Shown: positions 19,056 to 29,200 of the stretch, piece by piece
Layout: the number at the start of each line of letters is the position of its first letter
Numbering within the stretch: position 1 is the first letter of the stretch
Source: Alkalicoccus luteus
GTDB lineage: Bacteria; Bacillota; Bacilli; Bacillales; Salisediminibacteriaceae
Direction: 5' to 3'
Assembly: GCF_012034335.1 (NCBI RefSeq)
Contig: NZ_JAATHJ010000008.1
Location: forward strand, 84,704-148,703
DNA: 64,000 nt
Translations under genes and position numbers: made by a program
The notes under the pieces: model-generated
Told to the model about the DNA's origin: nothing
The model's input: only the letters and a program-made list of their open reading frames with translations
The model's database searches: none

Positions 19056-19700
19056 CTATTCCGGGAACATCGCTTTCGCAATCATTTTTGCAACAGGAAT
19101 GGCCTTGCCTTCCCACGGCTCCATATGCGTCGTAATGTTCGGATCATTATTGATTTCCAGAATGTGTGGCTGCCCGTCATCATCAATAATAACATCGACC
19201 CCGCACATGCCTAGACCCGGAATGGACTGTACCGCTTCCTCGACCATCCGCTTGACCACTTGACTGACCTCGTCTGTTGCATCGATTGCTTCCCCGCCTG
19301 CTGAGACGTGGGAGACGGGACTTAGGAAAACGACCTTCTCTTTAGCAGGAATGGAATGCAGGTCGAAGCCATCAAGTCTGAGTGATGCTTCCAGTGCAGG
19401 GGTGACGTTAATTTCGCTATGACCCAGTACCTTCCGTCTTCGCCGCTCTTCGTTTTTTTGTTCAAGTAGCTTCTGAATAGTGGAAGAACCGTCTCCGCGC
19501 ACATGCAGACGTCTTCGCCGCCCTACAGCAATTACGTTTCCGTCAAGACAAGTGAAACGATAGATCTCCCCATCTATATGCTGCTCAACGAGTACATCGG
19601 GATCCGTGTCCAGTGCCTGCTGAAAGGCCGCTTCAAATTCGCTGAACGTCGAAATGTTCACGGAGACAGATCTGCCTTTCGAGCCGCCGCCGGACTTCAC
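19056..19700 (-). CDS. ATP-grasp domain, frameshifted C-terminal half of the barrel-ligase fusion
   Basis: This 214-residue reading frame is the end of a cyanophycin-synthetase-like ATP-grasp domain: KSGGGSKGRSVSVNIS, GEIYRFTCLDGNVIAVGRRR, VRGDGSSTIQKLLEQKNEE, SAGGEAIDATDE and VDVIIDDDGQPHILEINNDP. It lacks the front of the fold, and its apparent GTG start is internal. Going upstream in the same frame, codons for DLKRAWDWAQKLLPVVVK continue without a stop to the GGGG run (plus-strand CCCC at 19748-19751), where the frame joins that of the barrel protein ending ENALFMKG. One extra G there would give a single protein of about 890 residues. It is therefore a broken gene or a sequencing error, not an independent gene. 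Confidence 0.7.
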   Translation of the reverse strand: MKSGGGSKGRSVSVNISTFSEFEAAFQQALDTDPDVLVEQHIDGEIYRFTCLDGNVIAVGRRRRLHVRGDGSSTIQKLLEQKNEERRRRKVLGHSEINVTPALEASLRLDGFDLHSIPAKEKVVFLSPVSHVSAGGEAIDATDEVSQVVKRMVEEAVQSIPGLGMCGVDVIIDDDGQPHILEINNDPNITTHMEPWEGKAIPVAKMIAKAMFPE

Positions 19701-21736
19701 AACGACCGGTAGAAGCTTTTGAGCCCAGTCCCAAGCTCGTTTGAGATCCCCTTCATAAATAACGCATTTTCCGGAGCGGGGAGCTCCCGGCTTCTAAGCA
19801 GACCGGTCGTGACTTCTTTTCGCTTGATGCAGCGTACAGCAAGCGGACTGTTTAATGCATCCAGTACCTTGCCGTCTTCTATCGTATACGTGTAACGACC
19901 TTTTTTCAGTTCAAATCGTCCGCCATCCAGCCTCGTCCAATCGGCGCCACGTCGAATGCACGCAAGAAACACTCGCCGGTTCGAGCGGCGTAGGTAGACC
20001 GGATATTTTTCAGCATCAAAAGAGGTCTGTATCAGCTGCAGCGACGATTTCTCTGTCGTGCTCATCGCTTTGACAAAGCGGAGGTACGAAAGAATGCTGG
20101 AAATGTTGTGCTGTGTATAGTCATTGCGCAGCTCCCAGTTTCGCAGATTTCCCCTGAAAGCACCGAGTGACAGTGATTTATTCGGAAAATACAGCACCGA
20201 TTCCGGATAGAGCTGCATTTGCAGCTGAAAGGAAATTGCCTGATGAATCGATCGTCGGTACCGCCGTGCCCGATCGCGATCTTTTACCTGATCTGCCAGT
20301 CTGGAAGCGGCACCGAGCCCTTCGCTTCGGCAGGCAGCAGGTGTTGAGCGCGGACGCGGATTATCCATGTGAAAGTATCCGAGCATTTCTCTGCTCACCT
20401 CGTCAGGATCAGTGAACTGAGACTCCGTTATCGCATCTGCAATAAAAAAGGCGTGGCTCCGGTAAATTGCAAGCGGCCTGTATTGGTAAAGGTTGTATAT
20501 ACCATACAAAAGCCAGTGGTCATGTGGAATCGTTGCTTTATCTGCTTCTCTGTCCCGTACTTCGATAAGATAGCGGGTTTCTTTTTCCGCGTAATCGAGC
20601 CATCGGGAGTCTCCGTCAGTTTCGTAAAGGCGCACCATGGCAAGAATTGCTTCTCCTGGGTAGTACCTCGACTCAAAATCCCAAACCTTGCCAGTCGAGT
20701 ACTCCTGCTTATGAATGCTGAAGCGCGGAGCATCCCGCTGCAGCTCTTCCATCCACGTGGCAAGGCTTTGCATAAACGGCACGTATTTCCGGTCTCCGGT
20801 TACTTGCGTATATTTGGCGCAGGCAACGATCGCTAGGCCGTTACCACCGAGTTTAATTAAATCCTCTTCCACAATCACGTTAACCGCGATGCCATTTATC
20901 GTATGCTCATGTGAAAAAGACGTCAAATACTCCAGGGCTCGTGCCGCAGCATCAAGAATGTCTTGATCTCGGTTCCACTCATATAGCTCGAGCATTGAAT
21001 AAGCAGTGCCGGCGTGTCTTAAGATGTTATAGCCGTCGGCCTCTGAATCTGTGTGAGGATGGTAGGCATATGTAATGCGGCCATTCGCATCGACAGCATG
21101 CTTAAAATAGTTGGATGAAGCCAGTTTCACGGCATATTCCAACTTCTCCTCAGAAAGAGGAAAGCCTTTCCGTTGGCCATTGCTCAGGGAATAGTAACCG
21201 GAGGAATCAATATAATAGGAAGTTGTGCGAATTACACGTACATTCGCCGGTGTTTTGATGCTGCTTTCCATCGCAGCAGTTTGCGGTCGATACGACAGTG
21301 CATGCCGGAGGCCGGACTCGTTAACTCTGCCGCGCTTAAGAATTTGATATGCCTGAACCTCTTCCGGAATAAACAACATGTCAGGACGGTCGTCCAGTAT
21401 GATACCGTCCCGCCCTGGTTTAAAGGAGATCCGCTCATCCTGCTGCTGAAAAGTGGTTGGAACAGATCTTTCCCGGATTCTCGTGACGACATCCAATTTT
21501 AATGAAAGAATTGGTGTATGCTGCGGCCTTGCTTCAAATGCTAGTTGTATTGCTTTTGCATAATCCGAATGAACACCAAACGTAATGGTGGAGCGGTCAT
21601 CCTGACTTCCATATGTAAGGTAAACAATATAGCCATTGCTCCCGGAGTATGCTCGTGCCGGCGGCTTAAGTTCACCATTTACAGCAGACCGGTTTTCCGT
21701 AATCGCCTGCCAAAGATTCTTCATTGTTTGTCTCAT
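19697..21736 (-). CDS. Helical-barrel protein, N-terminal part of a frameshifted barrel/ATP-grasp fusion
   Basis: A 679-residue paralog of the protein at 17279. It shares YIVYLTYGSQDDRSTITFGV, NILRHAGTAYSMLELYEW, LGGNGLAIVACAKYTQVTGD, YYPGEAILAMVRLYETDGD, STPAACRSEGLGAASRLA and WELRNDYTQHNISSILSYL. It continues past the barrel into a linker (RCIKRKEVTTGLLRSRELPAPENALF) typical of the entry to a CphA-like ATP-grasp domain. It then runs out of frame at the GGGG tract and stops after about 18 unrelated residues. ATG at 21736 is preferred to 21793: AAGGAGG lies about 9 bases before it. The 4-base overlap with the ATP-grasp reading frame is a product of the frameshift. Confidence 0.75.
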   Translation of the reverse strand: MRQTMKNLWQAITENRSAVNGELKPPARAYSGSNGYIVYLTYGSQDDRSTITFGVHSDYAKAIQLAFEARPQHTPILSLKLDVVTRIRERSVPTTFQQQDERISFKPGRDGIILDDRPDMLFIPEEVQAYQILKRGRVNESGLRHALSYRPQTAAMESSIKTPANVRVIRTTSYYIDSSGYYSLSNGQRKGFPLSEEKLEYAVKLASSNYFKHAVDANGRITYAYHPHTDSEADGYNILRHAGTAYSMLELYEWNRDQDILDAAARALEYLTSFSHEHTINGIAVNVIVEEDLIKLGGNGLAIVACAKYTQVTGDRKYVPFMQSLATWMEELQRDAPRFSIHKQEYSTGKVWDFESRYYPGEAILAMVRLYETDGDSRWLDYAEKETRYLIEVRDREADKATIPHDHWLLYGIYNLYQYRPLAIYRSHAFFIADAITESQFTDPDEVSREMLGYFHMDNPRPRSTPAACRSEGLGAASRLADQVKDRDRARRYRRSIHQAISFQLQMQLYPESVLYFPNKSLSLGAFRGNLRNWELRNDYTQHNISSILSYLRFVKAMSTTEKSSLQLIQTSFDAEKYPVYLRRSNRRVFLACIRRGADWTRLDGGRFELKKGRYTYTIEDGKVLDALNSPLAVRCIKRKEVTTGLLRSRELPAPENALFMKGISNELGTGLKSFYRSL

Positions 21737-21911
21737 GCTAATTTCCTCCTTGTACAGCTGTCGCTGAGTGAATGAGAACGGTCTTCTTTTCAAACCTTAT
21801 CAAAAGAAACATGATGAAAGAAAGAAATAACTCGAGAGAGAGGGACATCCTTCCATGAAGCAGGTACACTATAGAAGTGCAGTAATGTTAAAAAACATAA
21901 AAAAGTCTCTT

Positions 21912-21940
21912 TATAATCTATGACAATTGTCGATATAATT
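21912..21940 (+). promoter_or_regulatory. Candidate promoter with embedded palindrome before the autolysin gene
   Basis: TATAAT at 21935-21940 lies 26 bases before the ATG. At 17-base spacing the -35 (TTATAA) is poor. The -10 is part of GTCGATAT, close to the SigD -10 consensus GCCGATAT, and SigD controls many Bacillus autolysins. A perfect 10-bp palindrome, GACAATTGTC (21922-21931), fills the spacer and could be an operator. Confidence 0.4.
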
Positions 21941-21965
21941 TTCTGAGAAAGGAGAGAGGCATAGT

Positions 21966-24900
21966 ATGAAACAAAAACTGAAAAGCAGTACCATCTTTTT
22001 TCTAGTATTTCTGCTGTTATTCAGTTCGTTTGGAACTGCACTTGCAGAAGGCAGTGACAGCGAGGATACGCAGGAAGACACAACGTTAACCGACGATGTC
22101 ATCCATGACCTTACAGAAGAAGAATTTGACGAACTCCGATGGATCATATTCCGTGAACAGCTGCTGCTGTATGAGTTTGATCCGGAAGCAGAGCCATCAG
22201 ACGAAGCTATATATACGACAGAAGAAGAGCTTGCTGAAGCACTTCATCAATTCCAGGCCGATCACGATCTCGAAGAAGCTTCTACATATACGGAAGAAGC
22301 CTGGGAGAAGATGAACGAGCTGTTGGAAGATCAGGGTTACCTCCTTTTTGTCGGACAAAACGAAGAGGAAACAGCGGAACTGAAGCATCTGTTAAAGGAG
22401 CTGGATCCTCATGAGGAGCGTTTTCAGGAGGAGGAGCTTACGACCTTCTATGGCATCATCACCGCAGCGGCAGTGAAGAGCTACCAGGAAACGAGAGAGC
22501 TGACCCCGCACGGAGCAGTCGATGAAGAAACGTATTCACAGCTCTCCGATGAGTGGGCGCTGTTCCGCGAAGAGCAGGAAGCAGCCCGTGAAGACGAAAC
22601 TGATCTCGACTTGGAAGGCCGCGAAGAAGAAGTAGAGGAAGACGAGGCCCGCGAAGAAGATACGGAAAGCGAAGAAGAGTCCGACCTTGATTCGGAGGCT
22701 CGTGAAGAAGAAGCAGAAGAAGAAGCGGACAGCGATGAAGAATCTGACCTTGACTCAGAAGCGCGAGAAGAAGAGGCAGAGGAAGACGAGGCCCGCGAAG
22801 AAGAAGCGGACAGCGATGAAGAATCTGATCTTGATTCAGAAGCTCGTGAGGAAGAAGCAGAAGAAGACGAAGCCCGCGAGGAAGAAGCGGACAGCGAGGA
22901 AGAATCTGATCTTGATTCAGAAGCTCGTGAGGAAGAAGCAGAAGAAGACGAGGTCCGCGAGGAAGATGCGGACAGCGACGAGGAATCAGACCATGATTCA
23001 GAAGCACGTGAAGACGAGACTGACGAGGGTGCTGGTGAAGCAGCAGAAGAAGACACATACGAGCAGGACGGTGCAGATTCGTCCTCTGATGAGAACGAAG
23101 CAGGCGAGAGTGCAGAAGAAGCTAAAGAGGATCTTACAGAAGAAGAGCAGGCTGAGCCTGAAGAGGCAGAGGAAAGCTTTTCCTCCATGTCCACTTTCTC
23201 TACAGCTGATGAAGGTCTTGTATTTGAAGATGGAGACGAAGCTCCTGAAATCCGGGAGATGAAGCTGGAGCTGACAAAGCTGGGCTTTGGTACCTTCCCG
23301 TCCGATCCGTCAGAGCGATTCGGTCCGGTTACGATGGGCGTCGTCGCTGACTTCCAAAGCTACTTTGGTTTAGAAGCAGACTGTCAAGTCGACCCGGAAA
23401 CGTTCGAGCGGATTTCAGAGGAAGCCGGCACGTACTTTCAGGATTTTCAGGAAGGCGAAGGCATTCAGGAATTTAAGATGATGCTCACATCGCTTGAGTA
23501 TGGCTCCTTTCCGTCATCGCCGTCCGACCGGTTTGGTCCGGTCACGACAAGCGTCGTCAAAGACTTTCAGGCTGATAATGGATTAGTCGTGAACGGTCTC
23601 GGTGATTCAGTGACCATGCAGACGCTTCATGCGATGGCGGAAGATGTTGTAGAAGGGTCTTCACTGGAGCTTCCGTACGTGAACGGAGATGAAGGTCCGG
23701 CTGTGCGGGACTTGAAGCTGATGCTGACAAAGCTTGGCTTCGGCAGCTTCCCGGCTGATCCGTCCGAACGCTATGGACCGGTGACGATGAGTGTCGTGGA
23801 GGATTTCCAGCGCTACTTTGGTCTTTCCGTAAACGGCATCACCGATCAGCAGACGCTGAACCGCGTTGAGCAGGAGGCAGGCACTATTTTTCAGGACGGC
23901 AATGCCCATAGCTCGATCGTTGACTTAAAGCTGGATCTGACTCGTCTTGGATACGGCACGTTCCCGTCTAACCCGTCCAATCGCTACGGTCCGGTTACTT
24001 CCGGAGTTGTGAAGGAGTTTCAATCCTCCGAAGGACTGGTAACGAGCGGCATAGCCGATTCCCGCACGATGGAGCGGCTGGAGCAGCGGGTTGCGGAACA
24101 TTACGACGCTACGCTCACCCTGCCATATGAAGACGGAGATCAAGGCTCTGCGATCGTGCAGCTGAAGAAAGATCTGACGACGCTTGGCTTCGGCACGTTC
24201 CCGTCCAGTCCTTCTGTCCGCTACGGGCCTGTGACAATGCGGGTCGTGGAAGACTTTCAGGAATATTACGGACTGCCGATCACCGGAATAACGAATCAAA
24301 CGACGGCGAACCGGATTCAGTCGGAGCTGAACTCCCGCTACCGGGACGGACAGGCTCACGCGGATATCGTGACGCTGAAGCTGAACCTGACGAAGCTAGG
24401 ATTCGGCACGTTCCCGACAAGTCCGTCCAATCGCTACGGAGCCGTAACGTCTTCAGTCGTCCGTGATTTCCAGGAGGCAAACGGTCTCGTAGTAAACGGT
24501 ATCGGAGACTCGGTTACAATGAGTCTTCTGGATTCGCAGGTTGGAGAGAGCTTTATCGGAAAAGCAGTTGTGACGGCAAATTCAAATTTAAACGTCCGCC
24601 GCGGACCGAGTACCAACTTCTCGGTCATCGGTCAGCTCCCAACTGGAACCGTCGTTGATGTGATCAGTGAAGAGAATGGCTGGTACCGAATCAGCCACAG
24701 CTCGATTACAGAGCAGCCGGCTTACGTGAGCGGCATGTATCTGCAAATGGAAACAGACGGCCTTTCCTATCCGTACCAAAACGGAGACCGGGGAGAAGAA
24801 ATTGTGGAAATGAAGCAGAACCTAACGAAGCTCGGCTTTGGCAGCTTTCCATCCAATCCTTCTGAAGGATACGGCAGTGTGACCGAGCGCGTCGTGCGTG

Positions 24901-26099
24901 AATTTCAGGATTACTACGGCCGCACGGTAAACGGGCGTTTCAGCCAGAGTGACGCCGACTTTATTGATTCGATTTTCAATTCCAACTACATTGACGGTGC
25001 CGCTCATGAAAACGTGCGCGAGCTGAAGCGGAATCTGAGTCGATTAGGATTCGGCAGCTTTCCATCCAGCCCTTCAAACCGCTACGGTGAAGTGACAGCC
25101 GCTGTCGTTCGTGACTTCCAGCGACATCATGGACTTGTCGTAAACGGGATTGGTGATCCACGTACAATGCAGCAGATCAACGATGAGATGGCGAAAATCG
25201 GCAACAGCATTGAATACCGCAACTATCAAATGACAGTTTCTCAAATGTTAAACAGACAGATGCCGCTTCGTCCGCAGACCGATCTTTACGGTGGCGGCTG
25301 GCAGAATGCACTGGAAGCAGACGTCAGACGATATGTTGATCCGAATCGCTTCACACTGGAGCCAGGACATCGCGACATGTTCCAGTTCCTGGTACTGTCT
25401 CAAACGTCCGGCGTGCCGGCGTCGCAGCTGAACAATATTCTCCGCAATCGCGGTATTCTCCACAACACCGGGAATGCGTTTAAGCAGGCTGCAGAATCGC
25501 AGGGAGTCAACGATATTTACCTGATTTCCCACGCGCTTCTGGAAACGGGCAACGGAACATCCAGACTTTCTGACGGCTCTTTTGAAGTCGGACAGATTAA
25601 TTCCAATATGTGGGTGTCGGTGCAGCCTCAGTCGAATGGCAGCGTACGAAAGTATACGCTGGAACGGCGCTTTAACAGTGCAAACAATTCGTGGAGCTGG
25701 ATAAGCCGCCGGGACGACAGTTACGATACGAGCCGTCTCGATATGAAGAAAACGTATAACATGTTCGGAATCGAAGCGATTGACAGCGATCCGTACACGC
25801 GTGGTTCAGTAAGAGCTTATCGTGAAGGCTGGTTCACACCGCAGGCTTCCATTCAGGGCGGTGCCCAGTTTATCTCGAATAACTACTTGAACCGCGGCCA
25901 GGACACGCTGTACAAAATGCGCTGGGATCCTGATTTCCATGAAGCTGCGTTAAACAGCAGCATCAGCATCAACCGAAGCTCGTTTTACCAGTACGCGACA
26001 GATATCGGCTGGGCCTATAAGCAGACTCGCATGATCAAAGAGCTGTATGACCAGATTGACAATCCGTATCTGCCGTTTGAAGTGCCGGTATACCGTTAA
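21966..26099 (+). CDS. Secreted N-acetylglucosaminidase-type autolysin with eight wall-binding repeats
   Basis: A 1377-residue exported peptidoglycan hydrolase. A signal peptide (to ~27, ending ALA) is followed by an acidic region with a 28-residue Glu/Asp/Arg repeat (~205-370). Six wall-binding repeats (~420-860, core LGFGTFPSDPSERFGPVT) come next, then an SH3b domain (~868-920: LNVRRGPSTNFSVIGQLPTG), two further repeats (~925-1075) and a LytD/LytG-like glucosaminidase domain (~1090-1377). Likely catalytic Glu is in HALLETGNGTS (~1192). The binding repeats alternate between two types, so they probably act as pairs. AAAGGAGAGAG precedes the ATG. It should cleave glycan strands during wall turnover. 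It stands alone, ending at the terminator at 26160. Confidence 0.9.
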   Translation: MKQKLKSSTIFFLVFLLLFSSFGTALAEGSDSEDTQEDTTLTDDVIHDLTEEEFDELRWIIFREQLLLYEFDPEAEPSDEAIYTTEEELAEALHQFQADHDLEEASTYTEEAWEKMNELLEDQGYLLFVGQNEEETAELKHLLKELDPHEERFQEEELTTFYGIITAAAVKSYQETRELTPHGAVDEETYSQLSDEWALFREEQEAAREDETDLDLEGREEEVEEDEAREEDTESEEESDLDSEAREEEAEEEADSDEESDLDSEAREEEAEEDEAREEEADSDEESDLDSEAREEEAEEDEAREEEADSEEESDLDSEAREEEAEEDEVREEDADSDEESDHDSEAREDETDEGAGEAAEEDTYEQDGADSSSDENEAGESAEEAKEDLTEEEQAEPEEAEESFSSMSTFSTADEGLVFEDGDEAPEIREMKLELTKLGFGTFPSDPSERFGPVTMGVVADFQSYFGLEADCQVDPETFERISEEAGTYFQDFQEGEGIQEFKMMLTSLEYGSFPSSPSDRFGPVTTSVVKDFQADNGLVVNGLGDSVTMQTLHAMAEDVVEGSSLELPYVNGDEGPAVRDLKLMLTKLGFGSFPADPSERYGPVTMSVVEDFQRYFGLSVNGITDQQTLNRVEQEAGTIFQDGNAHSSIVDLKLDLTRLGYGTFPSNPSNRYGPVTSGVVKEFQSSEGLVTSGIADSRTMERLEQRVAEHYDATLTLPYEDGDQGSAIVQLKKDLTTLGFGTFPSSPSVRYGPVTMRVVEDFQEYYGLPITGITNQTTANRIQSELNSRYRDGQAHADIVTLKLNLTKLGFGTFPTSPSNRYGAVTSSVVRDFQEANGLVVNGIGDSVTMSLLDSQVGESFIGKAVVTANSNLNVRRGPSTNFSVIGQLPTGTVVDVISEENGWYRISHSSITEQPAYVSGMYLQMETDGLSYPYQNGDRGEEIVEMKQNLTKLGFGSFPSNPSEGYGSVTERVVREFQDYYGRTVNGRFSQSDADFIDSIFNSNYIDGAAHENVRELKRNLSRLGFGSFPSSPSNRYGEVTAAVVRDFQRHHGLVVNGIGDPRTMQQINDEMAKIGNSIEYRNYQMTVSQMLNRQMPLRPQTDLYGGGWQNALEADVRRYVDPNRFTLEPGHRDMFQFLVLSQTSGVPASQLNNILRNRGILHNTGNAFKQAAESQGVNDIYLISHALLETGNGTSRLSDGSFEVGQINSNMWVSVQPQSNGSVRKYTLERRFNSANNSWSWISRRDDSYDTSRLDMKKTYNMFGIEAIDSDPYTRGSVRAYREGWFTPQASIQGGAQFISNNYLNRGQDTLYKMRWDPDFHEAALNSSISINRSSFYQYATDIGWAYKQTRMIKELYDQIDNPYLPFEVPVYR
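22600..23060. repeat. ~84-bp in-frame acidic repeat in the autolysin gene
   Basis: About four imperfect tandem copies of an 84-bp unit encoding 28 residues (EESDLDSEAREEEAEEDEA...). The arrangement parallels the 75-bp repeat of the left-edge gene but the unit is different, so acidic spacers arose separately in the two wall proteins. Confidence 0.8.
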
Positions 26100-26159
26100 C
26101 AAAAAAGTTGAAATAATCTCAAAGAATTTGTGATTTATAGGAAAATAGACGATATAATA

Positions 26160-26200
26160 AAGGCAGAGGATGTTCACAATAGTGAAGCCTCTGCCTTTTT
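26160..26200 (+). terminator. Terminator after the autolysin gene
   Basis: AAGGCAGAGG pairs with CCTCTGCCTT, and the interior TTCAC-AATA-GTGAA forms a second stem on top, followed by TTTTT. A TATAAT at 26153-26158 immediately before it is probably fortuitous. Confidence 0.9.
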
Positions 26201-26217
26201 CGTATTAAAGAAGTGGG

Positions 26218-29200
26218 ATGGTGTTCAGAATGAAATCAGTTGGAGCAGTCGTGTTAATTGTCATTGGGATGCTGGTATCGTTGCAGACGGCTGTAGCCGC
26301 TGAGGCTTTTTTGGACCCGGACATTCCGGTAGACAGCGGACAGATGGTCGAAGTGATCGTCGATTTAACCGAGGAACCGGTACATATTCAGGAAAAAGAG
26401 GCAGAGGAAAGCGGAGAAACGTTTTCTGCACTAGAAACAGAAGCCCGGCAGCAGCAAGCTTCGGCACTGTTTGAAGCATACTTGGAGCAGGAAGACATAT
26501 CGGTTGAACACATAGAAAAACTGGAGAAGGTGCTTTACGGCTTTGCGATCACGATGCCTGCCAATCAGGCTGCATCTTTTACAAAGCTGGAGTACGTAGA
26601 CGGCGTTTATTTAAGCCAGCTGTATGAAGTGGCGCTGGAAACAGATGTCGACTCCCAGGAGCAGACGGAGGCGCTGGAAGCAGAGATGGAAGCACTGGCC
26701 GAGCTCGGTCTGACCGGAAAAGGCGTCAAAGTGGGCGTTCTCGATTCCGGGATCGACTACCATCATCCGGCGTTAAAGCACGCCTACCGCGACGGCGCCA
26801 ACTTCATCCGGGACGGCAGAACCGATCCGCTTGAAGGCCACGGGGTAAACTCTACGCACGGAACAGCCGTGAGTGCCGTTATCGCCGGAAAAGGCGACGT
26901 GCAGGGAATCGCACCGGACGTCGATTTATACGTCTACCGGGTGTTGAACACGATTAATCAAGGCTATACCGGCAGCATTCTGACTGCGATGGATCAAGCT
27001 GTAGAAGATGGCGTGGACGTGGTGAACATGTCGTTCGGACAAGAATCCAATATCGCTGATACGCCGCTGACAAAAGCGATCAGCAACATGATCGATGCCG
27101 GCATCGTCGTTGTGGCAGCTGCAGGAAACGACGGCGAAGATGGTATGGGCACAGTGAACAATCCGGGCACATCCCCGCTTGCCGTAACGGTCGGGGCATC
27201 CTATCTGTCACGAGGGCAGGAAGTCGTAGCAGATTTCTCCTCGCGAGGGCCGCTTACCGATACGTATGACATAAAGCCGGATCTGACGGCACCTGGCGCC
27301 GCGATTTACACGGCGCTCTCCAAATCTTCCGCCGGCGGCAGTTACACAAAAGCCTATTCGTTTTTCTCGGGTACAAGCTTTGCTTCGCCGTATACGGCAG
27401 GACTCGCAGCCCTTTTGCTCGAACAGGATCCGAGCCTTGCGCCTGATGAAGTAAAAGCTCGTATGATGAATACTTCTGATGCGATTAACGGCGTCTCGGT
27501 TAACGATGCCGGGGCCGGCAGGATTGATCCGGCCGGAGCGTTGCAGACGGACGTGATAGCATTCGTTCAGGACAGCCACACGTTTACGGAAGAAGGAAAA
27601 GAAAAGCAGCGCGCACACCGGAACGGAAGCATGAACCTGAAGACGATCCGGGCAGGCGGAACGTTCAGTCGCACGACAGTCGTGACGCTTGAAAATGCGA
27701 GCTCGTCGGCTGTCACCTTTCAAACGGGCGTTGAGGAAAAGGCGATGCGCGGCATGAAGATGAGCCTGCCGAAGGAAGTCACCGTGCCGGCGGGCGGGAA
27801 AAAAGACGTAACCGTGACGCTTTCTTCTGCTAAGCCGACATCCGGATACATGGAAGGGTGGCTCACGTTCCGCTCCGATAACGCAGAGGACCTGCGCATT
27901 CCATTTGGCGGCCAGGTGGAGACGATTTCGAATCCGGTAAAGGAATTTAAAACAGACCGAAACCTTGTCAGCCGCCACGTTCAGCCGGAGCTGCAGTGGA
28001 ACATCGACAGCAGCATGAAAGCGGAACTCAGTCTGCTCACGAAAGACGGAACGAAGCTCGGGACAATCAAACCTGGCAGCGGCGCGAAGCTGAAGTGGGA
28101 TCTTCGGTACACAGACACAAATGGAGCTGCCAAACGTGCCGGGACCGGAACGTATCAGCTGAAGCTGGAGGCCGTCAGCGGAGAGAACCGCTACAGCCGC
28201 ACGCTGACAATCGACGTGTATGAAGAGAAGCCGGCGATCTCATTGGAAGCGACGCAGCTGGATCAAAATCTGATTCGTGGAGCCGTCGCCTCCCGGTTTT
28301 CGGACAAGCAGGAAGCAGACACAGCTATAACGCTTACGTTTGAGCTCAGCCAGAACGGCAGCCGCTATTCATCTGGCACCGCATCGGTTCAGGCGGACGG
28401 CAGCTTCCGCATCCGTAACCGGCTGCAGGACGGCGAGTCCGAGCTCACACTCACCGCGGAAGACCGGCTTGGGAACAAGCAGACGAACTCCTTTACGGTT
28501 ACAAAAGAGCAGGAAGTGTACCAGCTGAACGACAGCGGCTCCGGTGTAGAAGCCCTGCAGGACGCGATGAAGCATCTAGGGTTTGATGCGGGAGAATCCG
28601 GTACGTTCGGAGCCGCGACACAAGCCGCACTGGAGGAGCTGCAGCAGTATTACGGCCTTGCAGTCACCGGCGAAGCCGATACAGAAACGATCCGCCTGAT
28701 CGCATCGATCACTGACGGAACATACGCGACGCCGTCTGATACGGAAGACGTCCGCACGTTTAAGCAGCGTCTCACGCACTTAGGCTTCGGTACGTTTCCG
28801 GAGCGTCCGTCACCGCGCTACGGCCCGGTAACAGAAAGGGTCGTAGCTGATTTCCAGCAGCACTACGGGTTAGTCGTCAACGGCTACGGCGATCCGGTGA
28901 CGCTTCAGAAAATGGACGAGCTATGGGGGCAATCCTTGAAGGACGGCGATGATAATGAAAACGTCCGGTCGATGAAAATCAGCCTGACGAGCTTAGGCTT
29001 CGGCACGTTTCCGGAGCGTCCGTCACCGCGCTACGGGCCGGTAACAGAAGGTGTGGTACGGGCATTTCAAGAAGCATCTGGATTACGAGCATCCGGGACA
29101 GCGAACCCGATCACGCTCGCTGCCATCGAGCAGCAGCTCAGCTCCTTCTGGACCGACGGCGATGACGATCCGGCCATCACCGGCTTGAAGCAGCAGCTCA

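Noticed and set aside
22481..23194. Ser-rich minus-strand frame opposite the autolysin gene
   Set aside because: Same cause: antisense of an acidic Glu/Asp repeat inside a well-supported gene.
26148..26158. GACGATATAAT considered as promoter of the subtilase gene
   Set aside because: It lies directly before the terminator hairpin of the upstream gene, so a transcript from it would start inside the stem. No good -35.
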